The position numbers and the translations under genes are program-made. Under the pieces are notes generated by a model. The model ran no database searches and had not been told where the DNA came from. It was given only the letters and a program-made list of their open reading frames with translations. A stretch of 64,000 bases of DNA from Batillaria attramentaria (Eukaryota > Mollusca > Gastropoda > Batillariidae): assembly GCA_018292915.2 (NCBI GenBank), contig JACVVK020000200.1, positions 643,001-707,000 on the forward strand. Direction: 5' to 3'. How positions within the stretch are numbered: position 1 is the first letter of the stretch; every line of letters starts with the position of its first letter. Positions 39,801-53,086 of the stretch are shown here, in pieces.

Positions 39801-42800
39801 AAGCTACCTCTATTCAACAAACAGCATGGCGATTTCTAGTCATGTCATACCGCATGCTACTATCAATGTTTGCTGGAATCCAGAGTTACACACGCAAATC
39901 ACATTAGGCAAGTGTCTACAACTCAGTCTATCTGATATTTTTTGTGTGTGTGTGTGTGTTTGTGCTTTTCCCTTTTCTCTTGTCTTTTTGTGGTCGACCA
40001 AGAGTTACTGTTCTATTGTTACCATCAATAATAATATTACCACATGTGAAATCAGGCCCAGTCACGAATCCTGCATGACACAGACAGACGTTCTTTCCGA
40101 ATGCTTCGTTGTAAAGGCACTCAGCGTTATCCACACATGTGTCGGTGCCAGCACCACATTCATGTTCAGCCAGTATGTATGTAGTGTCCGGATCTGAAAG
40201 ATTGAATAAACAAAATTGAAGAGGTGATGTGCAGAACAGTGCCTGCTTGAATAGTTAGTTAGTTAGTTCTTTAGGGCTTGACGCCGCGCAAGCAACATGC
40301 CTGCCTGAACTGTCTGTATAAAACAAGATGTCCTGAAAAATGACGACCAGTGTTCCGTCTCTCCTCATCCTGGAATGAAACAAAACTAATTAATACACAA
40401 ATATATGATGTCATTTCAATAATGTCTTTATCAAATCATGCTTACCTGAATGGAGAGTTAGCTGCTGTAATCTGCAAAATTTCAACGCATGTTTCTGTAC
40501 GTGAGAATCAACATACCACATCCCTGGTTGGCGTTTTCATGGAATCCTGGTCTACAGGAACAGACAGCGCCAGCTGCCAGACACTCAGCGTCAGGGTGTT
40601 CGCAGTCATCATAACCAGGTTCACAGTTCTCACCAACACGTCTCGTTGCTGATTGAGGTTCTGTGCAGATTCACAAAAACACATTCATATTGAAAGAGGT
40701 ACAGCCATATTTTCTTACAATCACCTTCCTTTTTCCGGCACATGAAGCAAGCAGCAGACAGGGAAGGATGGGTAGGCGCTTGAGGGTTCAACATCCTTTT
40801 CTACCACATATGGGTGAGATGAAAACCAGGACAAGCAGTGTATTACCGGCACAAATATTGTGGAATCAAGTTTGTAGAAATTTGCTGCTGCCAAGTGATG
40901 TCTGTTTTCTTAGAGTAAAGCTAGGGTAATGAGCTGGACACGTCAGACAAAGAGAGAGAGCGGCCAGCGTGTGAAATTAGATAGCTTGGAGGCTTGTATG
41001 TTTATCCATGAGTGTAGCCTTTGCGCTTCACAGAAAGGAAAGCCATGCCAGCCGTAAATATATAGTCTTTGTGATTGTGAACAGTGTGCAGCTTGTTATG
41101 TGCCACTCAGTCACATCCATTGGAGCCATAGAAATCTTTGTATGATCATTACCATACCACAGAAGACTTACATTACTGATTACTACCTCAATGTTGTAGC
41201 ATTCCACTACCATATTACTATAGTCATGTTATACTACTATGTAGTACTGGGGAGCCAGGGTGGCCGAATAGTAGAGTGTTGGACTCTCAACACTCTGGCC
41301 ATGAGTTCACATCTCGGCTGGGGCCAAATATTTGTGCTGGCTTTTTCATCGTTGCCCCATCTTTGATATCACCCATAAGTGGTGGAAAAGGACATTAAAC
41401 TCCCAAACACCCACCCACCCTACAATGTAGTACCCCTTAGTTCTGTAGTGTTACATAATATACATACCCAACTTACTGGTATATCACCTATAATGATGCT
41501 TCACCTGATACACCAAATGAGTGTGTCTCTAATTATGCTAACTGATTCAAGAAACACAACCAGTATTCCTAGTCAGGACTTACCGCATCCTCCCACCGCT
41601 GTTTGCTGGAATCCTGGGTGACACTCACAAGTGTTATCATTGCACTGGGCGTTCTCTGTACACATCTCTTTATCAGGGATGCACACATCTCCTGCCGGTA
41701 TGCCTGTGACCGCCGGCTCTGTAACACATAGTATTTCAGGTTAGGCAGGTGTCTCTACATGTCATACTCACATTTCACTGTTATCTCAGTAAATGAGTTT
41801 TCAGTTGTCAAATCGCCCACAGAAGAAGAAAACAAAGAGTTTTCAGTTGCTTTAGTAAGCACTCTTGTAGTACAGGGCGTATTTTCACAAGTGATGAGAA
41901 AGTTTCAAAGTAAAGTGACAAACGCTACATTTAATGACAAGTGACTACATTAAACTTAACCCAGGGTAATACAAACAAAATGTATTTACCGAAAAGAGGC
42001 GACCTTAATTAAATTTATACCTGGCCAAAGAGACCAATGCTGTATGTAAAAAGATCAATCCCAAATTTAGCCCTGGGTAAAACAATCAAAGCAACATCTA
42101 ACAAGAGATACTCCCAAATTTAGCCCTGGCTAAAACAATTAGTGCAACATCTAACAAGAGATACTCCCAAATTTAGCCCTGGCTAAGACAATCAATGCAA
42201 CATCTAACAAGAGATACTCCCAAATTTAGCACTGGCTAAAACAATCAACGCAACATCTGACAAGATACTCCAAAATTTAACCCTGGGTAAAGCGACCAAC
42301 TACACATCCAGTGAGTACATTGATCAGGTATCCATTAGTGTTAGCTTACTAAGTGAGACACTTGAGATTGTTCAGTTAATTGTTGTCCATAATGTACTAC
42401 AGTAGATAGAAACTGTTCTGTTATTTTTAGTATACTTCAGAATCGTGCGTTAGGGCTGTGGCAGACGCTGAAAGCCTGCGGAACCTTAACAGGCTTGCTG
42501 AATGGCTTTTCTGTTTATACGATAAGAGCATGCAGTCAGCGGACTGCGCAACTGACGTGGCCCTGGACAATATACACGGAGCGATGAGGGCGTGGTGAGG
42601 AAACAATAGGACTGTGTTCTATTCACTGGTGAGCCGACAGTGGGGTGTGTCAGTGCCTCTAGTGAGCTGATTTAATTCACTGGAAATGCGCTTTATTGTT
42701 GCTTGGTGAGCAAAATCGCCATGCCTGATGTAGTTTTCTACGTCAGACACAGACTGTCCTCCATAAATAATTCTATTATTCTACTATTCATGGGGCGGTC

Positions 42801-45800
42801 GGTGGTCTAGTGGTTAAGAGACTTGTCACCAATGCCAGAGGTCAGGGGTTCGAGTCCCACTCGGGGCAAAGAATCTTTCTTCTCGTATGTGGCACCGTTC
42901 ATTCCGGCCGATCGTCGGGGGTTCTGCCGGTAACTCCGGCTTCCTCCCCCTCTGCTTTGGAAATGTTCAGCCCATCAAATTTGAAAAATAAATGTAATTC
43001 TAATTTCTGAAATTTAAATAGCTGAGCTGACCCTTCGCACCCTTGTAATGTGTTTATGTCCAGTGTGTGAGAGAATGCGTGTGATTCATGTGAGCGAGCG
43101 TGTTGGGTTCAGTTTGAGGCGCTTTGAGCCAATTCAAGAAATTGGGTAAAGCGCCTATACAATACTAATTATTATTATTATTACCACAGGTCAAGCCGAC
43201 CCCAGCTACGAATCCCGCATCACACCAACAGACGCTTGCTCCAGATCCATCGTCAGTGCACACAGCGTCATCCACACAATAGTCGGTACCCGGGACACAT
43301 GCCTCCCCAGCCAGTTTGTATGTAGTGTCCGGATCTGTAAGATTAAAATCACAAAATATTATCTGGAGAACAATGCCTGTCTGAACAAATGAAATATTCT
43401 ATCATCCCATCTGCATTAACATCAATGTCCCAAAAACAGGATGACACCACACACTATTCGGCTTCTCTTCACTCTGGCATGAAGCATTTCACACGAGCAT
43501 TGGCATAAAGATATGATGTCATTTTCAGTCACATCTACTCGCATCTTTCACTATCTGAATGAAGAGTCAATATGCTACTTTAATCCTCCAAATGTCAACA
43601 AAATGAAAATCAACATACCACATCCCAGGTTGGCGTTTTCATGGAATCCTGGTCTACAGGAACAGACAGCGCCAGCTGCCGGACACTCAGCATCAGGGTG
43701 TTCACAGTCATCATAACCAGGTTCACAGATCTCACCAACAAGTCTTGTTGCTGATTGTGGCGCTGCACAGATTCACACAAGCATGTCCATGTTGGAAAAT
43801 GTACAGCCATGTTTTGTTACAGTCGCCATCTTTTCACCGACACATGCAGCAATGAGCTAACAGCTCGTGCATAATACTAATTAATTAATCATATGTGCCA
43901 CTCAATCCCATTTGTGCTATAGCCCCCAAACAAAGTGTCTGATCATTACCAGTATTATACAGAGAGGCAAAAGAAAGTATCCACTGCATCTGAAATTTAA
44001 AAAAAGAGTGAAAACTATCCAGACGAAAATTTAATCAACCCATTGAGAGAATTCATTTGGGAATTCATTTTGCATTCATGTGTGAAACTATCCCTGACAT
44101 CAGAGTAAACATAGTAATGTGATGCTACAGTCTTCAATGTTGCCTTACTGATGTAGTGTTCTACACGAATGCTGAAGTTACTATGTACTATATAGCTGTA
44201 TAACGTGACCTGATGGCTTCACTTTACAAACTACAGTGTGTCTGTATAATTTTACTGATTTAGTAAGTCAGGTCATACCGCATGTTCCAGCTGTTTCCTG
44301 GAATCCTGGGTTACACGCACAAGCACTTGATACGCATTCAGCTTTATCCGTGCACATGCCACTCATAGTGCATTGTTCTCCAACCAGGAGCCCGGTGACC
44401 GTTGGTTCTGTAACATGCAGCATTTCATATGACAGCAAATGACAGAGCAGACACCCTAACCTTCCAGGCAAGCATTACGAATGGCCTGTGCCTAGGAAGA
44501 TGAGAAGTGGTAAGGCATGCAATAAATAGTGGCCAAATCTAAAACCAAACCGGGATCGAACATAAAGCCTAGTAAGGGGGAACCAAAGAAGTATTAAAAT
44601 ATAGTCTTGAAGATGATACTGGGGAGGTTACTGACAGATAGAATGGACTGTGTATGAGTTTTTCCGAGCGCAGAGATACCATCTGGAACTAAACTGAAGT
44701 GAACTGAGCTACGATAGCTTTAAGTTACTAAGTGAGATACAGATTTCTACCATTGTCCTGGTACTAATTCTCTTACCACAGGTCAAGTCGGTCCCAGCCA
44801 CAAATCCGAGGTCACACATACAGTAGAACGGTCCAGCTCCGACGTCAGTGCATGTAGCGTCATCCACACAATAGTCAGTACCTGGGTCACATTCCTGTCC
44901 AGCCAGTTTGTAATCAATGTCGAGGGCTGTAAAATGAAAAGAAAAACCAAACCATTATCTGGAGAACTAACCAGTGCCTAACTAAACCCTTCGCCTGTGA
45001 CATCATTGTGTCTGTTTAAAACTTGAAAAATGTTGACAACACACTGCTTGATGTAACTACTTTGTGTATCTTAATACTGTTCTGTTATGACTATAGCGCT
45101 GCTGTGCAAACTTAAGCTATGACTTTATTGTTACATTACTACCTTGAGCTACTAAACTGCACCATCACATATACCATAAATTATCTTAAGCCTGCTCATA
45201 ACTGGGCACAGCGCGCGAAACACACATGTGCACATCACAGTCGTTGCGCTCGGTGTGTCTACTAACTACAAAACTGAACACAGCTGTGCTCGGTGACAAA
45301 CTTATTGAAGATGCACTGTCTGCCATGCACAGTTTGCACGCCCAGTGACGTAGTACAGCCAATCAAAATCTGTTGTGGAAACCACAGTCACAGCTGTGGC
45401 TATTTGAAATCCAGGTTGCTGTGATGACGCCACAGCGGCGGAAACCCCCCCAAATCACAACTGTGTCACAACTGTGGACAGCACTGTGGCACTCCGCAGC
45501 GCCCAGTTAAGAGCCGGCTTTAACCTACTATTTTCCGTTACATTCCTACCTTACATTCCTAAGCTACTACTGTAATGTTGCATTGCTAACTGAAGCTACT
45601 ATGTCATTACATTATTAAAACGTATTGTGGAGCTGGTAACAAGGATGGAGGTAGTGGTAAAAATGTTGGAGGTACTGGTAAGAAGTATGGAAACACTGGT
45701 AAGAAGTATAGAGGCACTGGTAAAAAGTATGGAGGTACATGTAATTATACTGGTAAGATGCATTGAAGCACTGGTGAAAGTATGGAGGCACTGGTAAAAA

Positions 45801-48796
45801 GCATGGAGGTACTGGTAAGAAAAAAGTATGGAGGTTCTGGTAAAAAGTATGGAGGTACTGCAAAAAGTATAAAGGCACTGGTAAAAAGTATGGAGGTGCT
45901 GGTAAGAATGGTATGGAGAATAATAATGCCCCGTTACCACAACTCCAATCTGAAGAGTCAGTTCGGAATCCACTGCCACACTGGCAAAGCATAACCCCGG
46001 TCCCAAAGTCAGTACACACTGCGTTCACATCCTCACACATATCGCCGGGGGTAATGCATGGCCCACCAGCCTTGCCTTCTGGAATGACTGTGAACAATGA
46101 AAACACAATTCGTGCACTTTATGGCGGAAATTTTGCAAGGGAGACGTCAGGTTTAAAATAACAGACCTAGTGGCGATAAGATGTGCTTTATCAAAGATAA
46201 ACAGGCAAACATACAAAGAGACAGACACAAAAACAAGTAAAGACATGAACAGACAAACACACTAACACCCTTTTTGTTGATGCTGTTCATCGTTCCATGT
46301 CAGCCAAGAAGATAATTTTAAAAAGGGGGTCGCTTATTTCTGTTCAAACTTGAAGTAATGGCATTAAATTTATTATTATTATTATTTTTCATTTCTCCTC
46401 TCCATTATACCAAGTAATCCACACACGCACACACATGTGCACACACACACACAAACACACACACACCTGATGGTACTCATACAAGGGTAGGTGGGGTGGA
46501 CGTCTGAGGGTTAACGTCCTTTTTCCACCACATTACGGTGATATCAAAGACGGGGCAATGAGAAAAAGGCCAGCACAAATATCTGGCCCCAGCAAGGATT
46601 CGAACTCAAGATCCGCGCACTGAAAGTCCAATGCTCTACCACTCTGCTATCCTGGCTTCCCTTAGTTCTCACAGAAATCCGCACTATCATTATTATCATT
46701 ACGGTATATGTGTTATCATCATTATTACCTGTTGCTGAGAAGGTGGCGGAAAACCCGGTGGAGTAAATCGAGTTGGTAAAAGAGGTAAAGGCCAAGGTCA
46801 GCATGTTGCCTGATGACGTCAGAGGTTGGGAGGGCATCACGTCACAGAAGCTGGATGGAAGATAAATGTACATAAAAGTGTTGTCGCAGCTTAACCAGTT
46901 CAATTCAATTTACTTCAAATTACTTTATTAATCCCAGAAAGGAAATTATAGGCCACCATAAAACATAATCATAAAGACAAAACTTACACTAACAGAAGCC
47001 TCACCTATGAAAAACTTAAACCAGACCTAGGCAGTGACTGGAAAAGGAGGGTGGGGGGGGGGGGGTGTGTTTGGGTGTTTAACGTCCTTTTCCACCACAT
47101 AGGGTGATAACAAAGACGGGGCAACGATGAAAAAGCCAGCACAAATATTTAATAAGTTACTAACTTACATGCCAACAAGTCTGGTTGGATCAGCATCACC
47201 ACCATCAAAGACTTCCAACATCGCTCCACCTCCATACATCTCCCGATGGCGGCAAGCCTCCCCCTCCAGCCCGTAGTAGCTTCCCATGCTCCAGATGTCG
47301 AAGACCAGACTGACGACCTCCCCTGCAGGCACTTCGATGGTCTGTGTGCATGTCATATCGGAGGGAAATGTTCTTGGGAAACCAGGACTGGTGACAACTC
47401 CCGACCCTGTTGTGATGTGGCTGTCTCCACACTCTGTAAAGAAACATTATTTACTGTAATTATTCGGCAGGCAGGGAAAGAGAGTGGTCTAGTGGTTGAG
47501 ACTTTGCACCCATGTGAGAGGTCAGGTTCAAGTCTAACTTGGGGCGAACAATTTGTCTTATGTCTCGAAGAATATGTGGCACTGTTCATTCAGGCCCACC
47601 GTCAGGGGTTCTCTCCGGGTACTCCGGCTTCCTCCCCCTCTGCTTTGGACATTTTCAGCCAACAAAATGAAAAAAATAAATGCAAATTAATCTATGATTT
47701 GGAAACTTAAATTGCTTAACTGACCCGTTGCATCATGTGATTGTGTTCCTGTCCAGTATCTGAGTGAATGCATGTGATTCACGTGAGTGTGCGTGTTGGG
47801 TTTAGTTCGGGTTTAGATAGTATCTAGGATAAAGCGCCTATATTAATGTGATTATTACTTTATTATTTTGTTGTTGTTTTTGTTGCGTTTGGTCTGCTGC
47901 TGCTGCTGCTTGTATATGCTGTTGTTTATTGTTTTGTAGTTGTTCTAGCTTCCAATCCGCTATGCTATCCAGATTATTATTAAACATTATTTACCACATA
48001 TGGCAGGCAGGAAAGGACAATATTTCATTGGCTGTCTATTTGACAGACAATACATTACTTTTGCTCTTTGACAAAAACAAACGACAGATTGTCCTGTGCA
48101 TAAGACAGGCATACACCGAGATAGGAGTATGCACATCTGGACAAATGTCCTGACATTCAACGTAATCAGTATTATTGTGTTCCCACCTGCTCTGACAACG
48201 TTGTAGTCAAACTCAAACCCAGTGCCGGAATTCTGGCCGTTGGAGACAAATCGAACCATGGTGATGAAGTGAGTGGTGATTGGTTGAGGCACCATGTCAC
48301 CACACAGTCTGACAGGCTCCACTGGCTCGGATGGCCGTAGGAAGTCTGGTAGAATGTCCCACTGTTCCTCGATCTGGAGAGAGAAAAAACAAAAACACGC
48401 CAGACAGCATCATAAGATCTTCATGTCTTCACTGCTAGATGATGACATACAGGATCGGACAACTGTCCGGCAGCAAACCAGAATGAAACAGATTACAAAA
48501 TAATAATGATAATAATAATATTGGTATTTAAGGGACACCCTCCCTCCCGCAGGAGCTCAGGGTGCCTTACAATCAACACACAATCACTCACCCATACCTC
48601 CACGCATACATTAACTACAAACACATAATGTGCAGCATCATGCACGGCCTCCCCTGCCTCAGGCTTCTACACACACACACGCACGCACGCACACAGGCGT
48701 GCATACACACACACACACGCGCCCCCCTCCCTCACACACACACACACACACACACACGCGCGCACACGCATGCACACACACACGCACACACACACG

Positions 48797-48827
<31 letters not shown>

Positions 48828-48848
48828 GCACGCACACACACAGGCATG

Positions 48849-48905
<57 letters not shown>

Positions 48906-49036
48906 GCACACACACAGGCGTGCACACACACACACGCACGCACACACACAGGCGTGCATACACACACACAGGCGTGCACACACACACACACACACACACA
49001 CATGCACGCACACACACAGGTGTGCACACACACACA

Positions 49037-49090
<54 letters not shown>

Positions 49091-51912
49091 CGCACGCACG
49101 CATGCACGCATGCACGCACGCAGGCACGCACACACACACATGACCAGCAAGAAGACGATGTGGCAACAGCTACTGGTTGAGGGCGTTGAAGAGGTGGGTT
49201 TTCATATATTGCTTGGAGGATGGTTTCGTGTCTGCATATCTGATGGATGCTGGGAGATCATTCCAAAAAGTTGGACACTATATGAAAAACTCCACTGACA
49301 ATAACAGTAATTCTATTGCATCACCTTTTTGGCTTCGGGGCGGGGGGGGGGGGGGTGTCCCTCTTCCCCCTTCAGTGTTGTGTCAGTCACTATTTTCTTT
49401 TTTAGTCTGCCTGTCTCTTTGTTTAAGCAAGGGATTTTCTTTTATTTGCTTATTGGGGGGGTTGTCATTCCATGTAAACCCAGCACCTGAACCATCAAAC
49501 AAGCAAAATTCAAATCACTTATTCCGATTGATATGCAAGTGTCTGTGAGTGAACAGTACGTAAGGTTGAAGTTTTTATTTAGGACTCTGTGTTGGGATTT
49601 CAAACAGATTATGAGTGAATGCCTATATACTGGCCATTTTGAGTTGTTCTTTTTGGGGTTTTTTTGTCGGTTTTTTTTTTAGGGGCAGGGTGGGGGGTGG
49701 GGTGGGGGTTATAATTTAAACTACATGTACCTCAATGTAATCATTCACACAAGATCCATCGGACGCGGCCGGTTCTAGCTGGAAACTGTTGAAGGTGAAG
49801 ACAAGAGCATATCCGGGTGAGTACATGTAAAACATGTAGGTGCAGTTCTGATCGCTGGGATAATCGTTTGGGTAAGATGGTGACAGGATGGTTCCGCCCG
49901 ATGTGAAGTCATGGACTATTGTCATGCAGACTGGTAACACATAACAAAACGTAAAACACAGTCAGTGTACAGGTCAATAAATTTCAACAGAATCACTATT
50001 TTCATGATGTATCAAAGGTAGTCTCAACGAGAAAGAAAAAAAAATCTCACAATTATTGTTTAAAGACAATGTGGAAGACTGTAAAAAAAATGCAAAAACA
50101 CCATTATGTTATGCTTTTATTAACCCTTACACTGATTGAAATGTGCATTTTATCGTTGGGGCTGATTGTTGGGGGGTCTCTCAGGGTACTCCGGCTTCCT
50201 CCCCCTCTGCTTTGGAAATGTTTAGCCCAAAAAATTTGAAAATAAATGCAGTTCTAAATTCCGAAACTTAAATAGCTGAGCTGACCCTTCGCACCATGTG
50301 ATTGTTATGTGTTATGTCCAGTGTGTGAGAGAATGTGTGTGATTCAAGTGAGCGTGCATGTTGGGTTCAGCTCACGGCGCTTTGAGCCAATTCAAGAAAT
50401 TAGGTAAAGCGCCTACACAAGACACAGTTACTGTATTATTATTATTATATAAAGGGGGAGCCGGGATATCTGAATGGTAGAGCGTTGGACTTTCAATGCT
50501 CAGGTCGCGAGTTCGAGTCCTGGCTGGAGCCAAACATTTGTGTTGGCCATTTTCTCGTTACCCCGTCTTTGATATCACCCGTACGTGATGGAAAAGGAAG
50601 TTAAACTCCCAAACACCCACCCCCTTGTTATATAAAGGAGTGATGCTGGTAAGTGCTAGCCAGTGACTTAGAAAGGGCCATGCCTTGGTCAAAAGGGAGA
50701 GTACCGGGTAGTCAGTGGATGGTTAAAAATAATAATGATAATAAAGAAGACTTATAAGGCGCGTATACATGGAAATTACACAGGCTCTAAGCGCCGTACA
50801 TCATAACAAAAATAAAACAGGTATCACTGACAGGACACAGATGACATAAAGCACAACAACATACACAAACATGAGTGACTGTTACACACTAAGGAACAGC
50901 AACAAAATACATATACCGCACAATAAACAGCTTCCATACACACAGACTCACAGGGAACATTTAAACAATACCTCTCAACATGCAGGCTGACACGGTGTGG
51001 AAGGGCAGGGTAAAATCAAGATCAGTTATCAGTTATCAGTTCTTGTTTTGATGACAAGTTAGAACAAACTGCATGTATAGTGACACACCTGCGGCCCATG
51101 TGGCGTTAAATCCCGTGCTGGTCACGTTCCAGTTGGTGACGAACTTGATCAGCATCTGGTTGGTCAGCGAGTTGACGACCTTGATCACCGTGTCATCGCC
51201 CTGCACGGGGTCGTCATTGCTACCACAAAACGGGGCAACGATTCGAGCGGACCACAGCGTGTCTCCATTGATGATCTGGACAATTGGTAATTGGTAACAA
51301 CTTCATCCACACTTAAAAAGTGTCATCTGACATCAACAAGAGGAGAAAACTCTCAGATCTAATCATTCAAAAATTGGCTACAGTTATCATCCTTTAGTTT
51401 GATGTATAGTGCATTGGTCACAAGACCTGCAGCCTGAGGTTAAATACGTGTATATGGGTAAATTACTCACTAATATTTGGACAGTACTTGTCTATCAATA
51501 TGTTGTTCAAGCTGATTATTCTCTGCCCGCCTTATTCTTAGAAAACGCAGAAGAGACCATGCCACACCCCTTCTCAAACAGCTGCACTGGCTCCCAATCT
51601 CTTTCTGCATCCAATTCAAAATTGCGACAATGGCTTACCGCCATTTCGATGGCTCTCTCCCTCTGTACCTGTCTGCAATGCTTACAACCTACCAACCCTC
51701 CCGCACTCTCTGTTCATCATCAGAAAAACTGTTAAAGGTTCCAAGAAGAACTCTGAAGTCATTTTCTTACGCCGCCCCCTTCGTCTGGAACGCTTTACCT
51801 GTCACCATTAGGGATCTTCGCACGCTGACTCAAACCAAAGCCCATTTAAAGACCTACCTCTTTAGGCAAGCTTTCGAGCTGTAGTCTAACCACTTTTTCA
51901 TCAGCACTCGGA

Positions 51913-51994
<82 letters not shown>

Positions 51995-53034
51995 CGTAGA
52001 AAACAGATCCCGGTAGGCGCTATATAAACTGTATTCATTATTATTATTACTCTAGCATTACCTGTATAGAATCGTACATGCAGTCGGGCGACTGTTCGAA
52101 AGAGTACACTGGAGAGTTGACTTGTACAACATAACCAGGATCCACAGTGATGAGCCACTCACAATCCAGATAGTTGTCATAGTCATTGGGGAAATTAGGG
52201 GAGCTGATCATTCCACCAGTTCCGGTCAGACTTCTGTCACCGCACCTGTTGACTGTAAGTAACATGGAACAAAATGAACTTAAAACTATCAGTAGTAACT
52301 GCAAGTAACACAAAATTTGTTTTATTATTATTAATATTATTGATATTATTATTATTATATGTGTTACTATTATTAAAATGATCTCTGCTTCTATATTTTT
52401 CAAGCCGGGGTGGTCGAATGGTAGAGCGTTGGACTTCTAATGCTCGGGTCGTGAGTTCCATCCTGGCTGAGGCCAAATATTTGTGCTGGCTTTTTCCTCG
52501 TTGCCCCGTCTTTGATATCACCCTATGTGATGGAAAAGGACATTAAACCCCCAAACACCCACCCACCCTCTATATTTTTCAAGACAATAAAATGTAAACC
52601 ATAGCCATCTATATTTCTAATACATCAACCTTACCAGTAAGATAATGGGGAATTTACTTCTTTTTCAGTGTGTGTTGTATTGTAGTAAACTTACCGAAGT
52701 TCCTAATCACCTGCCTTTCATAATTCATTATGTAGTTTTCTCTTTCTTTCTGCAGTTCTCTCTGTTGTTCTCTCCGTGATTCTTTCTTTCTTTCTATGGT
52801 TCTTTTCTTCCTTCTTTCCATATTTCTTTCTTTCTGTAGTAAGCTTTTTAGCCCCGACTGTCTGGAACTCCTTGCCAATCGAACTCCGCCTTCAGACCTC
52901 ACTGCCTCTGTTTAAATCGCATCTGAAGACCTATCTCTTCCGCCAAGCCTTTGACAGCTAAACCTCTGTTAAGCCTCAGTGCATCATGAGTTCGTTTCAC
53001 CGCCAAATTGTATGTAAGCGGAGGGGATGTAAAT

Positions 53035-53086
<52 letters not shown>

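Larger units (their letters stand above)
33600..41760. repeat. About 2-kb tandem array with three module exons per unit
   Basis: Exon starts 33972/36010/38058/40041, 34444/36479/38478/40517 and 35516/37549/39551/41584 recur in order, each unit also holding an inserted SINE family 1 copy, a decayed reversed one, and (except before the last) an exon relic. Confidence 0.92.

Noticed and set aside
51409..51884. Plus-strand protein gene with [12 protein letters not shown] ending
   Set aside because: It is the decayed, frameshifted C-terminal end of a LINE ORF2, with a LINE tail.
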